A DNA stretch of 64,000 nucleotides, from NCBI GenBank assembly GCA_009192285.1, contig WBVU01000005.1, positions 2,374,731 through 2,438,730 on the forward strand, written 5' to 3'. A model generated the notes under the pieces. It had not been told where the DNA came from, made no database searches, and saw only the letters and a program-made list of their open reading frames with translations. The position numbers were made by a program, and so were the translations under genes. The DNA comes from Morchella semilibera. Lineage: Eukaryota > Ascomycota > Pezizomycetes > Pezizales > Morchellaceae. Of the stretch, positions 26,061 through 39,471 are shown one piece after another; position 1 is the stretch's first letter; each line of letters starts with the position of its first letter.

Positions 26061-29000
26061 CGCCCCCTGTGAAGGCTTAACCTGGACAACGTGTGCAAAC
26101 ATAAGGAGTACCAAGAGCCCAGTACGAGAGGTACGTGTCTGTACTAATTATTTCTCCTTCTGGGATTCTCCTATAGCTAATTGAAATGATCATGATACTA
26201 GGAATTTAACACTCCTATTAGGTAAACTCAGTTTGTTTCTAGGCCGGGCAGCCAGGGACATACCGTTACCACGCGGTCCACGCCTTACCCATTCCATTTT
26301 CATAGTAGATCGATCACCAATCGCCTTTGGGCAACACTCACCACTTCAACCCCAGAAACACAAAACGCCACTTCGCGTGGCAATTATAGGAACTACTCTA
26401 AAGGCTATCATTAATCTTTAGCCAATACTATGAAGCAGGAATCCTAAAAAAACAAAAACAAAAATGTCGCCATGGCTATGGCCGCCTCCACAAAACGCTG
26501 TCATCTGAAACAAAACTACACCAAATTTCCGTCTGAGACTGTGTTTCTACTCTACTTTTTTTTTCTTCGTTTTCTCCAGATTCGTCATCGGGTGGGTCTC
26601 CCGAGTCTTTGTAGGAATATCCTACCCCCCGAAACGGCCCCACCCCGAGTCGATCACGATTGCTCTTCCTCTTCGACCCTTTACTTTTTTTTGGTTCTCT
26701 TATCATCCCTTTCAAATTCGACTTGAGGACCCCAGGAATACGCAAGAGTGCGACGGTGCTCTACTCCACATGGGGATACACAACCCGTAACATCTCGGGC
26801 AATCTTTGACTGAGCACGTGCAAACTTTTTTTTTTTCACAAACATTTACCAGGAGATCTATGAGGAGAGAAGGGATTTAGGATACAGCGTTGATTGCCAT
26901 CACATGTTCGATTCATGCCATAGAGTAGTTATCCTATATCGTCGTTATTCCTACATATAGATACATGTAAAGTATACTTTACCAACTAAATTAATGCGAA
27001 TGTGCTACCAAGCAGAGATATATATTACTCCGTACCGGTTTACGGATCCAAATATTCATGTCCTCAATCCAGGATCGCTGTAGGGATCCCATCAAGTTTT
27101 TCCGATGTGGTTGCTAAAATAGGAACCATAGAGGCCGGAGGTCCTGGTTTAAGGGGTCGCTGCTAGGCGGGTAATATTTTTAGCCGAGACGCTTGCGGCC
27201 TCGCAAAGTATGCGGCGCCACCGGCCCCTTAACCATCTCAGGATTAATCCGGCGCTTTGCAACAGTGCCGGTGGTGATGGTGGCGACATAGTACTTTGTG
27301 GGGTGGAGATTCTGGATTTTGGACTGGAAACTGTGTTAGGTTATGCACCCAGGACTACTTATTATACAATGACTGCTATTTTTTTTTTTACTATAGTCAA
27401 GTATGAACCAAGTCTCATACTCTGCATGTAGATCTTCGATTCACACATAAAAAAGAGTCATGGTTATCGAGTGATAGCACATGAGGTGGCTTTCGGTGCG
27501 ACGGCAACTTGCATCCATGGGGAACCCTTACCCTGGAAATGGAACCTTCACGGTTCTCCACCATTACTGCATTAATCACTGGATTTACCAATATTTACGG
27601 ACAAATGGAGATGGAGAAAGCTAAGATCTAGTTATCCCAACAACCAATCGGAGCGGTCCGCTGGGTACCTGGGCCACTCTACTCCACCTGGCCTACTATG
27701 TATTCTCCGCTCCACTCTACACATTCTATTTAATTACCCTATTGATCCTCCCTCCCCTAGCTATATAGGCCTACCCTATAATATATCCATCTCCGGGAAA
27801 CCACTGTCTAGAATCTTATACCCAGGTCAAGTCGCATATGATATAAGATCCATCATATGATATCATCCGAAACCCAAGACCCACATTGCACGGCACAATA
27901 TATACGATGCATATCCTGCACGCACTCCATAGGGTAGTATGTATGTATTGAGTAGAGTAATCAAGCGGTCTATGCAGGCCTAGAAGGCGAGACCATACTT
28001 CCAGAAAGCAAGGAAGACGGGAAAAAAAAACGTGGGCCGTAAGCTCACGCATATCTCTGTGAGGGAGTGCAGTGCACGCCGCGAATTGGTAGGATGATGA
28101 TGCCGTCTAAAAGAATGGTCTGAACAGGGAGGGAAATAAAAATAAAGGAAACACGGGTGAAGATTGGCGGGACAAAAGTTCGTGCGACTGGCTGAGACCT
28201 TTGATTCAAGTTGTGTCGTTTAGATCTAGAGCAGTATGTGTGGATGTGCCAGTACGCAACTGGAATAGGTGCCTAGTACATGCGCTTGGGCTTGGGCATG
28301 CACCGGAGATCAGGATTTGGTACAAGATTGGTACCAACGTGTATAAGTACATACAGGTACTTGAACCTGTACAATTGTCATATCGGTTAAGTGCCCTTCT
28401 GGGTGCATCGTATCTGAATCTACTAAGTACTTATTTGAAGAAATAACAAATGTTTAAAATAAACCGGGGATTGGAATCACCTTGGCAGCGCTATAGCACC
28501 ATAGTCGACAGTGTTGAATACGGGATTAGGCCGTATCTGGAGGGAAACGCTGAATCTTATCGCATATTGACGAGAATCGGGTAAACAGCGTATCCCACAT
28601 ATTGTGTATGTCCTATACGCAGTTCGAAAAAGCAAGGTGTTTTAGTTGATCAATCAATTTTGAAATTTGATACGATGCTTAATCAACCAACGAGCGGTCG
28701 AGCGAGCCTTCTGGTATTTTCCAGAGACAAGTTGAGGAAGGTTCCTTTCTTCCCTCTTTCCTTTTTCTTGTTTTTTTTTTCCCTCAAGTCAAACCTATCA
28801 TACGAGAACGGTCAGACCAAATCAATATGTTTCCAGATGCTAGGGTCGTGTTGTGGTTCGTTTCCGGACTGGCCATGGAGGTTTGTTTCTCCAAGAATGT
28901 TTGGTGGGTAGGCCGCCTGTCTCTGTTTTTTGTGGAGACTCTGGGGGTGCCGTTTCTTGTTCCGTTCTTTACCCCTCTCTTTGGTTGAGGTGTGAGGTGT

Positions 29001-29094
29001 GATGTGTGAGATGCGTGCGTGTGTGTCGCAGTGAGCGAGTTTTCATTTCTCAGGTACACACACCATCTCCCTTCTCCGATAAGGACAAGATGTA

Positions 29095-29182
29095 TCCACC
29101 CACCACCCACCACCCCCTCCCACCACCACCACCACCATCACCACCACCACCACCACCACCCACCACCACCACCACCCACCAC
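29095..29182. repeat. ACC/CCA trinucleotide microsatellite
   Basis: Almost pure (ACC)n with a few CCC and ATC interruptions. It inflates apparent His- or Pro-rich and Thr-rich reading frames around it, which I do not consider genes. Confidence 0.9.
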
Positions 29183-32100
29183 AGCAAAACCACAACCCAC
29201 CACAACCACGACCCAAGAAACCCTCACCGCCGCCTGATCCAATCTCGAAACCTGTCGCTATCCCTCCATCAGCCCATCTGTGGCAAGCTCCGCCGATCTA
29301 CAGGGTGCGGTGTGGGAAGCAGGAACAGCAATGTCCGTGCACTGATCCGAGAAATGCTGGCGGGCGACAGTCCCAAAGCAGGGGCAGGAGGAGCTGGAGA
29401 AACGAGAAATCACTAGAGCAGGTAAGAGTAGGTAGGTACAGTCAACTAAGTGACCACACCTTGCTAGGGAGAGGATGGTTGCCGTGGCTCTGGGACGGAT
29501 GGACAGCTGGTATGCAGGTACAGACAGAGATAAAATTACATTTGACCGCTCTGGTGGGATTGAGGTGTGGGGTGTGAGGTGTGAGTGTATGTGACTAGGT
29601 GGGTACGGGAGGTATCTACGGATGTTGATGGCGTGTAGAGCGCATACCTACCTACATACATGTATTGACAACAATACGTACTCTAGATGATAAATTTTAT
29701 TCATCATGCACTCGAGGTTCAACTCCCTCTGAAACCGCTACCTTTGTCCTCCGCGCAACCCCCACGTTTCCCTAGAGCTATCTTGTAGGTATTCGGCGAC
29801 TCAGGGGGGGTTTGCTGGTTACAGACGTACGGACCCGGGGCCAAGGGACAATAGATGAGCTTGTGAGGTGGAGGAGGACGCGGTGAAGAGAGGTGAGGTA
29901 TGCATGGGCATGAATCAAGCAGAGGATTTCACTGGCCTATTGGTCAGTATTGCGTCTTCCCCCCATATCGTGACCACATACACCTACATGTACATGTGGT
30001 TACATGCAACTCTATTTAGTGTGTATCACGATGTACAAATGCTGAAACGTGTTTTAGCATTTTGCTTTAGAGGCAGTTGAATGTCGAGTGATATCAGTCT
30101 TCGGCCTATGAGAAACATGCCTGAACATCGAAAGACGAGGAAGCTATATCCCAGATATTGTCAGCATAATCACCCCGTCGAAACAACTATCATATTGTAG
30201 GGTGACAACTTGGCGACTACTAACTAAGTAGAGACACAAGAAGGATATTGGTTATTGGTTTGATTAGGGAGCTGAAGGCTATCAGAACATAGTACCTAGG
30301 TTTAAGACCTTAGAAAGTTTCTGCTGGTTGCTATGCGGAAATCACGAGAACTTTTGTCACCCCACAATACCTTGCGAGAGATTGTCTGTAGAACACCACG
30401 TACCACTCCCGGACCCCTCCCATAAGCCACCCTCCCGGCAATATCATATTTCCATGGCCACATACATTGCAAGGGCCATTCTGATACGACCACACCTTCA
30501 ATACAAGGCGAGTGCTCAAATCCATATTGCACGATATATGTGCCAAAGCGCTCGGTGGCAGCACCTTATGGAAACTACATACCGAGCAGCTCCCGCAACT
30601 AGTGCACTGGCACTACCAATTCGTAATTTCTCGCGTCGGGTGATTACGGACTGCTTATTCAGGCGTTTCAAAGGTAACTATGGGGCCGAAGATTTCGGTC
30701 ATGCTATATCACTCGGTTTCTAACCTCCTGGCACTTTTTTTTTTTTTTTTTGTTTACATCATTAATTGTATCCAGCCCTTAGCGCCCCTGGCACTTGTCT
30801 TAGGATAGCACTGTTTCGCAGCGTACCTATCCCGACAATATATATATACATAGTTGTTATTTTAATATATTATTATAGTTGTATGGGTTGGTTTCGTCTG
30901 AAGGGCCTGTGTCAGAAGGGGGAATAGGGCACGATCTAGGCACCATTTGATAAAGCGCCAGGTACCAGCGGAAAAGGGTTAAGAAATAAGTAATACCGAC
31001 GGAAGTACAATTCATATGTCGCTACCTAGCGAGTGTAAGGGGTGGTGGTGGTGGTGTGGCCCCTCGTCCTTTCGGGGCCTCATTATACGGGTACGGTCTT
31101 TTCCATCCGCGAGGTTTACTTTAGTTGATTAATTAATGCTTCATACATGCATGCAGCCCATAGGCTATGGCAAAATATTTCCTCCCACCCTCTGGAGGCA
31201 GGGTATGTTTACTTTGGTACTTTGAAAGGGGTATATCGTAATTGTAAAATATGATTTAATTTACTCACTGTTGATGAGCCTATGATCTAGGCAGGCTTCT
31301 CAACTAGAAAGTAGTGGGTATAGGCGCTGGTGCCCTTGATGCTTCGGAAATCAGTACAGGACTGTCGATATATAAGTCACCATCCTAGCTACATATTAGG
31401 AGCTCACAACATAGAATACTTTTAATATACTTGTAGAGTATATATATATATCAGAAGGGGCTAGTACAAGTATTGGAAACCCATCGTGATTAGGCCAAGA
31501 GCGCGGGGTGGATAAGAGCACTAGAGCCGATGTCTCTCGCCCCTGAATCTGGACCGGAGACAACCCCGTTCCCTACATACCGCCGGATAGGATTCCTGTC
31601 GGCGTGTATAAGAGATAAATATAGGTTTACTCTTCGTTAATGAGACGAGCGGCTGCTGTAAGGTTGCTTATATAACTATGTTGCCAGTCAATCACAATCT
31701 ATCACTCGGATTGGGCAACCAGAGTCCTTTTTCCATGGGCAATTATGTTTATTTATTTATACTTCATACTGCATACTTTTCCATGGACAAGGACCCATAT
31801 ATATGTATCAAATAGGCCCGCCATTGGTACATTCTCAAGGGTATCAAACGTTCGAGTGCTCCAATCGTGCCCGCAACATATTACAGACATGGGAAACAAC
31901 GTGTGGGCAGAGCATAACCACCTAAAACGGTCTAGGTATAGTTATTGTGTGCGGCCTCGAGCGGTCAAGGGCCCCGGCGGCAGTAGGGAATGCCGGTACT
32001 GCTTGCCACTCCAAAGAACAGTTGTTGGATCTTATCTGGTCAACGCACATACCCACACAGTAGAGTATAGGGCCATGCTACCTTCGGCGCCCTCACCCTC

Positions 32101-33231
32101 GTCTCTCCGAGAACAGGCCCAGAGAAATGATTGAACGTGGCCGAAGATCTAGAGCTCTTCAATGAAGTCTCTGCGCAATATCACGAAGGGCAAAGAAGCT
32201 AATTTCTCAAATATCTCATCAGAGGTTCCGCTCCAAGAGCCCAGCCCTTATTACCGATAGGGTTCCGGGCATAACATGTAAGTGTCGCTCTATCTAGGCG
32301 ACTAAACATGTATTCAGATGCGTGTATTAGTTCTACTCCTAGGCAGGGTAGAAAGGGTTGGGTTCATGAAAGAGAGGAGGTATAAATCTTCGATATGAAG
32401 TTGAACCCTGGTCTCAAACCCCCTCAATGGCGGGTATGAGAGTTAATTATCACTAGCATGACTCCACAAGAAATAGATCTGTCAATAACATATACATTCT
32501 AAATACACTTACCCTAGGCATCTCCAAGCAGAAAAAGAATATAGCTACATACGTTGTCTTTGGGGTTGGGGTTGGATTAGGAAGCTTCGAAGTCATTAGC
32601 CTCTAGATCACGTAGACCTCGCTATATGTACTTACTACATCCTATACACTGTAAGAAATTATGATCCTTTCCGCTAGCAGTATCTCCGGCACGCAGACCA
32701 CGCAGGGAATCGGATTTTTTTCACAGCATATACCAATTCAGAAGCATATATGAACTATCAATCAATCAATCAATTCAGAGATGTAAATCCACGCCCCGTT
32801 GGCACAGGAATCAAACACAATTACAACGCTATAAGCGTCCTATCCTCACGCAAATTGATTTCATTCAATCTTTGATGCCTGGAAGCATAGGAAATACTAA
32901 TACCGACATCATTTGTTTGAATTGACGCCGAACTTATATACTCACTAAAAGTGGTGAGTGCATAATTTCCATATCCAATGGTGCGCGTAGTAAGTTTCGG
33001 TACTACCTGGGTACATCTTTAGAGTGTTGCTGAACATGACAGGGCTAGGAATTCATTGATGCCACGTCACTTCATGATCTCAAGCAGCTTGGGCCACCTA
33101 GTGGGAGAACGATAGAAGCATGTGATGCTGTAGAGTATAAATTCAAATAAAACCCAAACCGGATACATAAATTAAATAATAAAAAGAGGCAAGCTATAAC
33201 GCAAATATCAAACCCATTACCCACTCAAAGC

Positions 33232-35004
33232 TTAAAGCATAGCCTTTGGAAACTTTCTCATGGCCTGCCTAACCGCTAGATCACCCAAGATTTCCTCCGA
33301 ACCTCCAAGTATCGCATCAAACTTGTATGTTCTATTAAATGACTCGATGACTCTACCCATACCGCTCTTGGTGATACCCCTGCCCCCAAAGATTTGTACA
33401 CTTTCATCGGCAATCTCGTGGGCTGCTCTTGTTGCAAATGTTTTTAGCAACGCAATGGGGCCGGCAAGAGAGACAGATTGTTGAGCATAAGTCATGTTGC
33501 ACATTTGGAAAGTAAGGGATTCAAGCCATGACTGGGAGGACTCGACAAGGGCGATCATCTTGGCTAGTCTAGGGTATGTTAGTCATGAAGAGCGTAATAT
33601 GGGGAGAATACAGCATTTCTTACTTGTTGCGAATTACAGCTTGATCGATGAGACGTTTGTTGAAGACAGTGCGTTGATTTGTCCATTTTAGACATTCTTC
33701 TACAACGACACGACAACTGCGGATGACGGCACAGCACATGACCCACCGCTCGTGGTTGAAGTTGGACATTATGACCGGGAAGCCTTGGTGTTCCTTTCCT
33801 AGTAGGTGGTTTACCGGTACACGAACATTATCAAACGTGATAAATGCAGTTCCAGCAGCTGAGGAATACGATGTTTTAATTTGCTATCAAGCGTGTTAGT
33901 TGGTGGATTTAAGATTACCGCAGTTTCGATAGAGATGGATGACATACTTCTGTTTCGACGCCCTCGCCCCTTTCAATGAGTAAAACACTATAACCCTTCT
34001 CGGTCTTCACAGCCGTGGTGAAGTAATCCGCCCAGACACCGTTCGTAATCCACTTCTTTGTTCCATTTACGATATAGAACTTTCCGCAATCTGACTTTAC
34101 AGCCGTGGTCCTAATCCCAGCGACATCCGAGCCAGCAAAGGCCTCGGAAATGGCGAGGCAAATTGCCTTCTCACCCGAAAAACATTCGCGAGCAACCCTC
34201 TCACGGAGAGCAGGATCGTTACAGAAATTGAGAACGGGTGGAAGGCCGATTACCATACCACCGAGGAAGCCGTCGTTACAAGCTCGTCCGTGTGTTTTTG
34301 AGAGTTCCTGGGTGAGGACTAGTTCGTGGAAGTAATCAAACTCTTCTGGGGCGACTATACCACCCATGAGAGTGTGTCCTTTAAGGTGCTTCCCTGGCCC
34401 AAGCCGCATAGGATTCATTCCATTCTCCCTATATATTGTTAAGCTCTGCCAGGTAAACATAGACCTTTGTGTGCCTACCACATCATCTTGATAATCTCTT
34501 TGCTGGGCCTCTCTCCGGATTCTTCTATGCGAAGGGCCTCGGGACGGAGATGCTCATCTACAAAGATCCGGGCTGCCTTGCGAAGCTTTCTGTGGCTTTC
34601 TTTGTAGTATGGGCTACTAAACTCTGGTACGAGCCACTGAAGTTGAGTTAGCGATAACACCCGAAAAAGTTTCTGTTAATCTTAATACATGCCTGGGGTT
34701 CCGAATAAGGGACGGGTGACAAGTCTCCCGGTCCTATCGTCAATACTTGTGGTGTCTCTCCAGCGATAGTGCCCACGCATAACTTCTCATACTTTAATAG
34801 CACCTCATGGCGATGCATCTGGAAGAATTCGGCGGTAGCATCTTTTCCGGCTACTTGGAGAAGCACATGCGCACCACCTGGATGAGCGTCTGCGAAGGAG
34901 GTAAGGTCATAGACTTTTGAATCTATTATAATAAAGAGCGAGTCGGTAGAGTTGTTACTTGCGACCTCATCGCGAGTGAAAGTTGCGGGAGTAGCTGCGA
35001 CCAT
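33232..35004 (-). CDS. cytochrome b5-acyl-CoA dehydrogenase fusion
   Basis: Predicted 515-residue flavoprotein with an N-terminal haem domain. Minus-strand exons are 35004-34693, 34636-34479, 34428-33948, 33883-33624 and 33568-33232, and frame is kept throughout. Residues 1-95 are a cytochrome b5 fold; haem ligands are expected at His41 (in HPGG) and His64 (in FFQMHRH). Residues 105-515 are an acyl-CoA dehydrogenase: AISEAFAGSDVAG fits the family signature, KKWITNG is the flavin-contact strand, and the C-terminal GGSEE (492-496) occupies the position where related enzymes carry a catalytic or substrate-contacting acid. The fusion is known in fungi, and electron transfer from flavin to the haem is a reasonable inference. 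The C-terminal AML is not a good peroxisomal PTS1, so location is unclear. Intron 1 appears to start with GC rather than GT (34692-34691). A 13-nt C tract lies just upstream of the start on the coding strand. Confidence 0.92.
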
Positions 35005-36011
35005 GTTTTTTTTCCTGAGACGTTTCCCGTTTGTGGAGTAACGAATGGGGGAGGGGGTTAGAGGGTGTCAAAAGGGGGGGGGGGGGGTGCAATACCGTAT
35101 ATATAGGCTTATGAGCTGGGGAATGTGGGGTACGTTTCCAGGTTTCCAGGGCTGAGATTTGCATGTGCTTCTTGGAACTCCGGGGTATGTTGACTGCACG
35201 TGCCAGGGCAACAACATAAAGGGTTCACCGAGAGCCGAAGAGCCGCAAAGGGCCCGTTTTATATCGTACAACGCACGTGAAAGCGATCGAAATTTGAATA
35301 TGGCGTTAAGTCATAGTCTGATTGACCTGGGGGATGAGATATATATATTTGAAGGACCGAAAGTGTCGCTAAATTAAAGAAGTATAGTGTTGAACATTCG
35401 GATCGAGTCGAGTGTCTCCCTTTCACTAAGTTCAAATCTACAAACCTATCAATGCCCTTTAATACATTCTTTTGAGCGTAAATGGTATCCCTAGGTAGTT
35501 CAACCTCTTGGTAAAAGTACCAGAATGTTCTGAATATGGAAGCCGCGGCCGGCTTTCCTACAGTACCGTCAGCTAGCACTTGCACCTAACCAAAAGAGCT
35601 TGAGCCCATTTAACCCACCCAGTCCGGGTCGATATAAATAATAGACAGCACTCGAGCGACGGATTATGGGACAGAGCAACAATATAAAAAAATATTTTTT
35701 AGCTGTAGGAAACTTAGCTCTATACTTAAAGCAGCTCCATGTGCTTTCTAGGGGGTGAAGGCACTGGCAGTAGTACCATAGTCGGAAGGACCATGTAATC
35801 AATGAACCAATAAAACTACATGTAGTCAATCAATGGATAGCTCATAGCTTATCACTCGCTTAGATTGAAGCCTAGGATATACTGGGAAAAGCATATTCGG
35901 CAGGATAACGAATGCTCCCAAAATTCCGCTAACAGATGGCTAATAAGGTCAATCTGCAGCTGAAGTCTCGTCATTGAGGGTTAATCTGCATGTAGGTACA
36001 TGTATATACAG

Positions 36012-36116
36012 CGATGGGGAAAATTATTGTAGAAGTATGGTAAGAGTTCTATTGGCCGGGGCAGCCACCTAAACCCTGTTTTTAGACCCCTGTTTCTACA
36101 ATAATTTTCTCCATCG
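36012..36116. mobile_element. MITE-like element, copy 1 (105 bp, 23-bp terminal inverted repeats)
   Basis: Positions 36012-36034 and 36094-36116 are inverted repeats matching at 22 of 23 positions; each arm runs CGATGG...AATTATTGTAGAA. There is no coding capacity. The interior reappears at 37552-37630 in the opposite orientation, which supports a dispersed family rather than a chance hairpin. I see no clear target-site duplication. Confidence 0.6.
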
Positions 36117-36728
36117 TTGTAGAGTAGGTACTCTACTGTATGCAGTTATCGATCCCACAACCATAGTTTCCAATGATCTAAGCGGGAGCGGGGCGCTAGG
36201 TTTGACTGTTTAGCGAGACGAGGCTATCAATCTTGTTTCGCCTTGTCATGTTCTTCTCCCCGCATTTCAGTAGGACTTCCTCATTCGCCTTACCTGTGAT
36301 TTTTCAGCTCCATGAGACGGAAGTCGTGGCAGCCTGTGGACGTAGGTAAGTGCCAAGACTGAGTTTTCTTCCATGCACAGTGCGGCACCTCATCGAGCGA
36401 GGCATCCACAACTTTCATGATTCTTTCTAGTCCTTCGATCGCATGACGCGCCTTGGGCGAGGCCGTGAAGCATATTGACTAAGCTTCCAGACAATTAAAG
36501 GTGAGAGTACCTACTACATGCTAGAGTACATATATGCATATGTACTCTTCGTGTAATTATGGTAATCGAGTATTTGCGATAGCCATCATATGCTAATTAT
36601 ACATTTAGGTAGCCCTAACGTATAACCATATATCTACTTGTAATCTACGGTTTGAACGAAGCAATAGAGCGTGTACCTACCTGGAGTATACATCTACATG
36701 CATACGCAGTATGTAGGCCATCATGGTG

Positions 36729-36756
36729 AAAAAAAAAAAAAAAAAAAAAAAAAAAA
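36729..36756. repeat. homopolymer, 28 A
   Basis: Uninterrupted run of 28 A on the plus strand. It could be the 3' tail of an old retroposed sequence or simple slippage. No reverse-transcriptase coding sequence is visible nearby. Confidence 0.9.
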
Positions 36757-36992
36757 GAAGATGGAATCACTACATGTATGGTGCGGTGCGTCTTAAAGGT
36801 GACATTCCGGTATATCAGTTGGAACAGTCTTGGCCACTCCGTTTGCTTGTGAACCAATAAGATCCTTAGATTCCAGCCATTTTGTGGCTGAAAACTAAAT
36901 CTTCGCCGCAGGTCTGTGATGTAGGGGTATAAATGGCTATAATACTGTTCCACTTCACCAGGTCTTGGCGCTTTTTACATACAAAAATAGGT

Positions 36993-37135
36993 AAATGGCA
37001 GCTCAAATAACTTTTCAACCAGATAAGTTATCAAAAATCTATGAGATCAGAATCTCTATCATACCTATGCCTACAATCTGATCTCATAGATTTTTGATAT
37101 CTTGTCTAGTTGAAAAGTTATTCGCGCTGCCATTT
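36993..37135. mobile_element. long palindromic element, 59-bp arms
   Basis: The left arm 36993-37051 and right arm 37077-37135 are reverse complements at about 54 of 59 positions, separated by a 25-bp loop. A short direct repeat of the type CTTGGCGC(C)TTTTTAYAT lies outside on both sides (about 36964-36981 and 37186-37203). The transcript would fold into a strong hairpin. Likely a foldback or MITE-type element; no transposase is present. Confidence 0.6.
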
Positions 37136-37551
37136 TTGTCACCTTTATCGTGCGCGCCACCATACCACGTCCCATACAAAGACTTGGCGCCTTTTTATAT
37201 GCTACATGTATCCAATAGCGGCCGTGTTTGGAAACGCCATAAAAAAGGCGAGTATGTGCTATACTACATGTAGGTAAAGCCAGAATTTCTATAACCGTAT
37301 TTAAGGGGATATCGTAGCGGTCCATCCCTTCTTTCGCGGTAGAGTAGAGTACCTCCGGCTGTATGCACAAGTACACGCGACTGTATACAGGGTACTCTGG
37401 AGTACTGGGGTAGTACTGTACCTACATGTACTCGTACTTCTCTGGCCCAAAACCAGGGCCATAGTGTATTTTTGTATGGCATGCAATATCAGTTGTGTTC
37501 AAAAACGTCAGAGAACTACGAGTATGTATGTACCTACAGCGAGAGATGGAG

Positions 37552-37630
37552 TCTCAAAACAGGGTTTGAAAGGCTGATTTGGCCAATAGGACTCTTCCCA
37601 TGGCCACACTTCTACAATAATTTTACCACA
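37552..37630. mobile_element. MITE-like element, copy 2 (partial)
   Basis: Aligns with the reverse complement of 36012-36116: shared blocks include AAAACAGGGTTT, GGCCAATAG-ACTCTT and ACTTCTACAATAATTTT in the same order and spacing. Only one terminal repeat is clearly retained, and the other end near 37543 is worn. It shows that the element at 36 kb belongs to a repeated family. Confidence 0.55.
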
Positions 37631-39471
37631 CGATGTACTTGTGACCTCCGATCTACATACAAATCACTATGCTCGATAGTGTCTCGATATAAGCTCCAAA
37701 ATCGATAATTAATGTAGGAACCCCAGGTTTCACGCCATCTGCCCTACTCTACATATTCTACATACCGAGTTTTCGTATCTCAAATAATGTGGCATAGCAA
37801 AATACTTACATTGTACTGATTGTTGATTAGGTTTAGGTTTGTGGCGGTCTGGGACAACAACAACGCGGCTAGCTAGGTTATATCTATGTAGCATGTGCCT
37901 TCATTCATCCTTAAGGATACAGCACATCACAAAACCCATCGGACGGCCCTTGCCAATTCAGATTTCTCTCGTATAACATCCGGCCAACAGTTGATGCCTT
38001 GAAACGTATTGTTTACTTACGGGGAAATTGATCGACCTGGACATCAGCTTCCGTGTTCTCTATCCCGCTGGCAAGATGTTATGTCGGCTGTTACACATTT
38101 TGTCTGCGTCCTATAAAAGTCTCTATATTGGACACATCGGATACCCTGTATCTTGGCATTATAGGGATATACAGAGGGGTTGGATGGTTGTTGTCAATAC
38201 ATGACATGATGCCCAGCCGGTGTTATCTATACGCACTTTTGGTGAGCAAAAGTCAAGCGCACAGATTTTCTGTATCATCACTAATTTCGATGGGCTCGCT
38301 AGGGCCGAGGATCGGTTTCATGTCAGCTGAAAGATATCTAGCGGATCAGTCCATAAGATTCTGGAATAGTTAAGCGTAGGCCGGTAGCGGACTGTACTTC
38401 GTGGAAGCCATATGCCTTTTGATGCTGGCAGCACATCGCCAAGAACTGTCATCTTTCTGCCAAGAGCGCTAATTTTTTTTTCAAAGCGTCTTATTTCCAG
38501 GCTCGTGTCGAATTTGTCTCACCTCGAGCCAAGTCTTACTTCCTGTTTATATTGATACATACTGAACCAAGAAAAATCGACATGTCGAAGTCCGTATAGT
38601 GTCAATTACATTGAGACGAACTTAAAAATACTTACTGACCTTATGTATGTAGGATCGGGGAGTTAAATCTCAAAGTGATGTTATAATCTACATGTAGTCA
38701 AGTAAGGGATAGCAGGGTTGCATTTCCTTGGCCTTAGTGGACCAGGGATATCATCTCTACAACGATTGGCTGAAAAGTAGTGATCAGCGTCAGTACTGTC
38801 CGTTTGTAGTAAGTTCGATCTCGCATCCTAGCCAATTTTTTTTTTTGAGTTTTGGCATAAGAATGTACTGCGCGTGTTACATTAATACACACGTGTCGAT
38901 TACAGTATAGGGTTGACAGGACTGCCTAGTCAGGCGTCTGGGGTAGGTAAATACAAGTAAGTTCAATAGTAGAGACTTGGTGTCAAAGTCCTTTGAGCGC
39001 CCACTGCCGTCAAAGTTTTACATGGGCAATGGTACTGTATCTCTCAGTGTGGTGCTAAGCTTTAAGTGGGGCGATCCCTGTCTGCATTGAAGGTCAGCGC
39101 AGGAATATGTTTTACTCTCATCACACGCTACCAGTCTGTTTGGCTAATGCATCCCTATCTGTCCCTGTTTCCGAATCACGTATCAACACATGTGCAGAAT
39201 TGGATGAGGGAAGAGGAGAGAGAAGTGCATGCAGGAGTTCAAAATTGCCTTTACCGCCGTAGTATTGGATATTTCAATAACTGGAACTCTGGAATTTCCT
39301 TGGTATTTAGCTATCTCCGGAGAGCTCCGAGATGCCTTTTAAAGAGGCGTGGCTAGCCCGGCATAGTTGAAAAGGAATTTGCCCGCCAAAGGAGCTATTT
39401 TGGACTTGAAGTTTCCCTGAAGAATATCTGCATTCAAAGTTTTCAGCAAACCCTTGGGTAGCCCATGAGGG

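Larger units (their letters stand above)
23854..33231. other. 9.4-kb gene-poor stretch
   Basis: No convincing gene on either strand. Contents I can name: a G run at about 24559-24572, a 10-bp minisatellite at 26001-26060, an ACC-rich microsatellite at about 29095-29182, a T run at 30736-30752, and scattered TACATGTA palindromes. Sequence just upstream of 23853 on the minus strand should hold the promoter of the 911-residue gene. Open frames of 100-150 codons here owe their length to low-complexity DNA and show no domain pattern. Confidence 0.55.
35005..39471. other. intergenic with inverted-repeat elements
   Basis: No gene is supported. The segment 36.0-37.6 kb is dense in palindromic elements, listed separately, and in TACATGTA palindromes (37200-37440). 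A G run at 35076-35088 sits in the promoter region of the minus-strand dehydrogenase gene. The final few hundred bases form the 5' flank of ankyrin gene A. Short frames there (for example 39066-39356) do not match the A/B family. Confidence 0.55.

Noticed and set aside
26121-26131. AGTACGAGAGG, identical to the core of the sarcin-ricin loop of large-subunit rRNA
   Set aside because: Only 11 bases match; flanking sequence does not continue as rRNA, so it is most likely coincidence.
29006-29416. 136-codon open frame, His/Pro/Thr-rich
   Set aside because: Its length comes from the ACC microsatellite; no conserved pattern and no support from neighbours.
29716-29726. GGTTCAACTCC, a perfect tRNA B-box consensus
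   Set aside because: No A-box at the right distance, and the flanks cannot form acceptor, anticodon or T stems.
39066-39356. 96-codon open frame just upstream of gene A
   Set aside because: No similarity to the corresponding region upstream of gene B and no fit as an additional exon.
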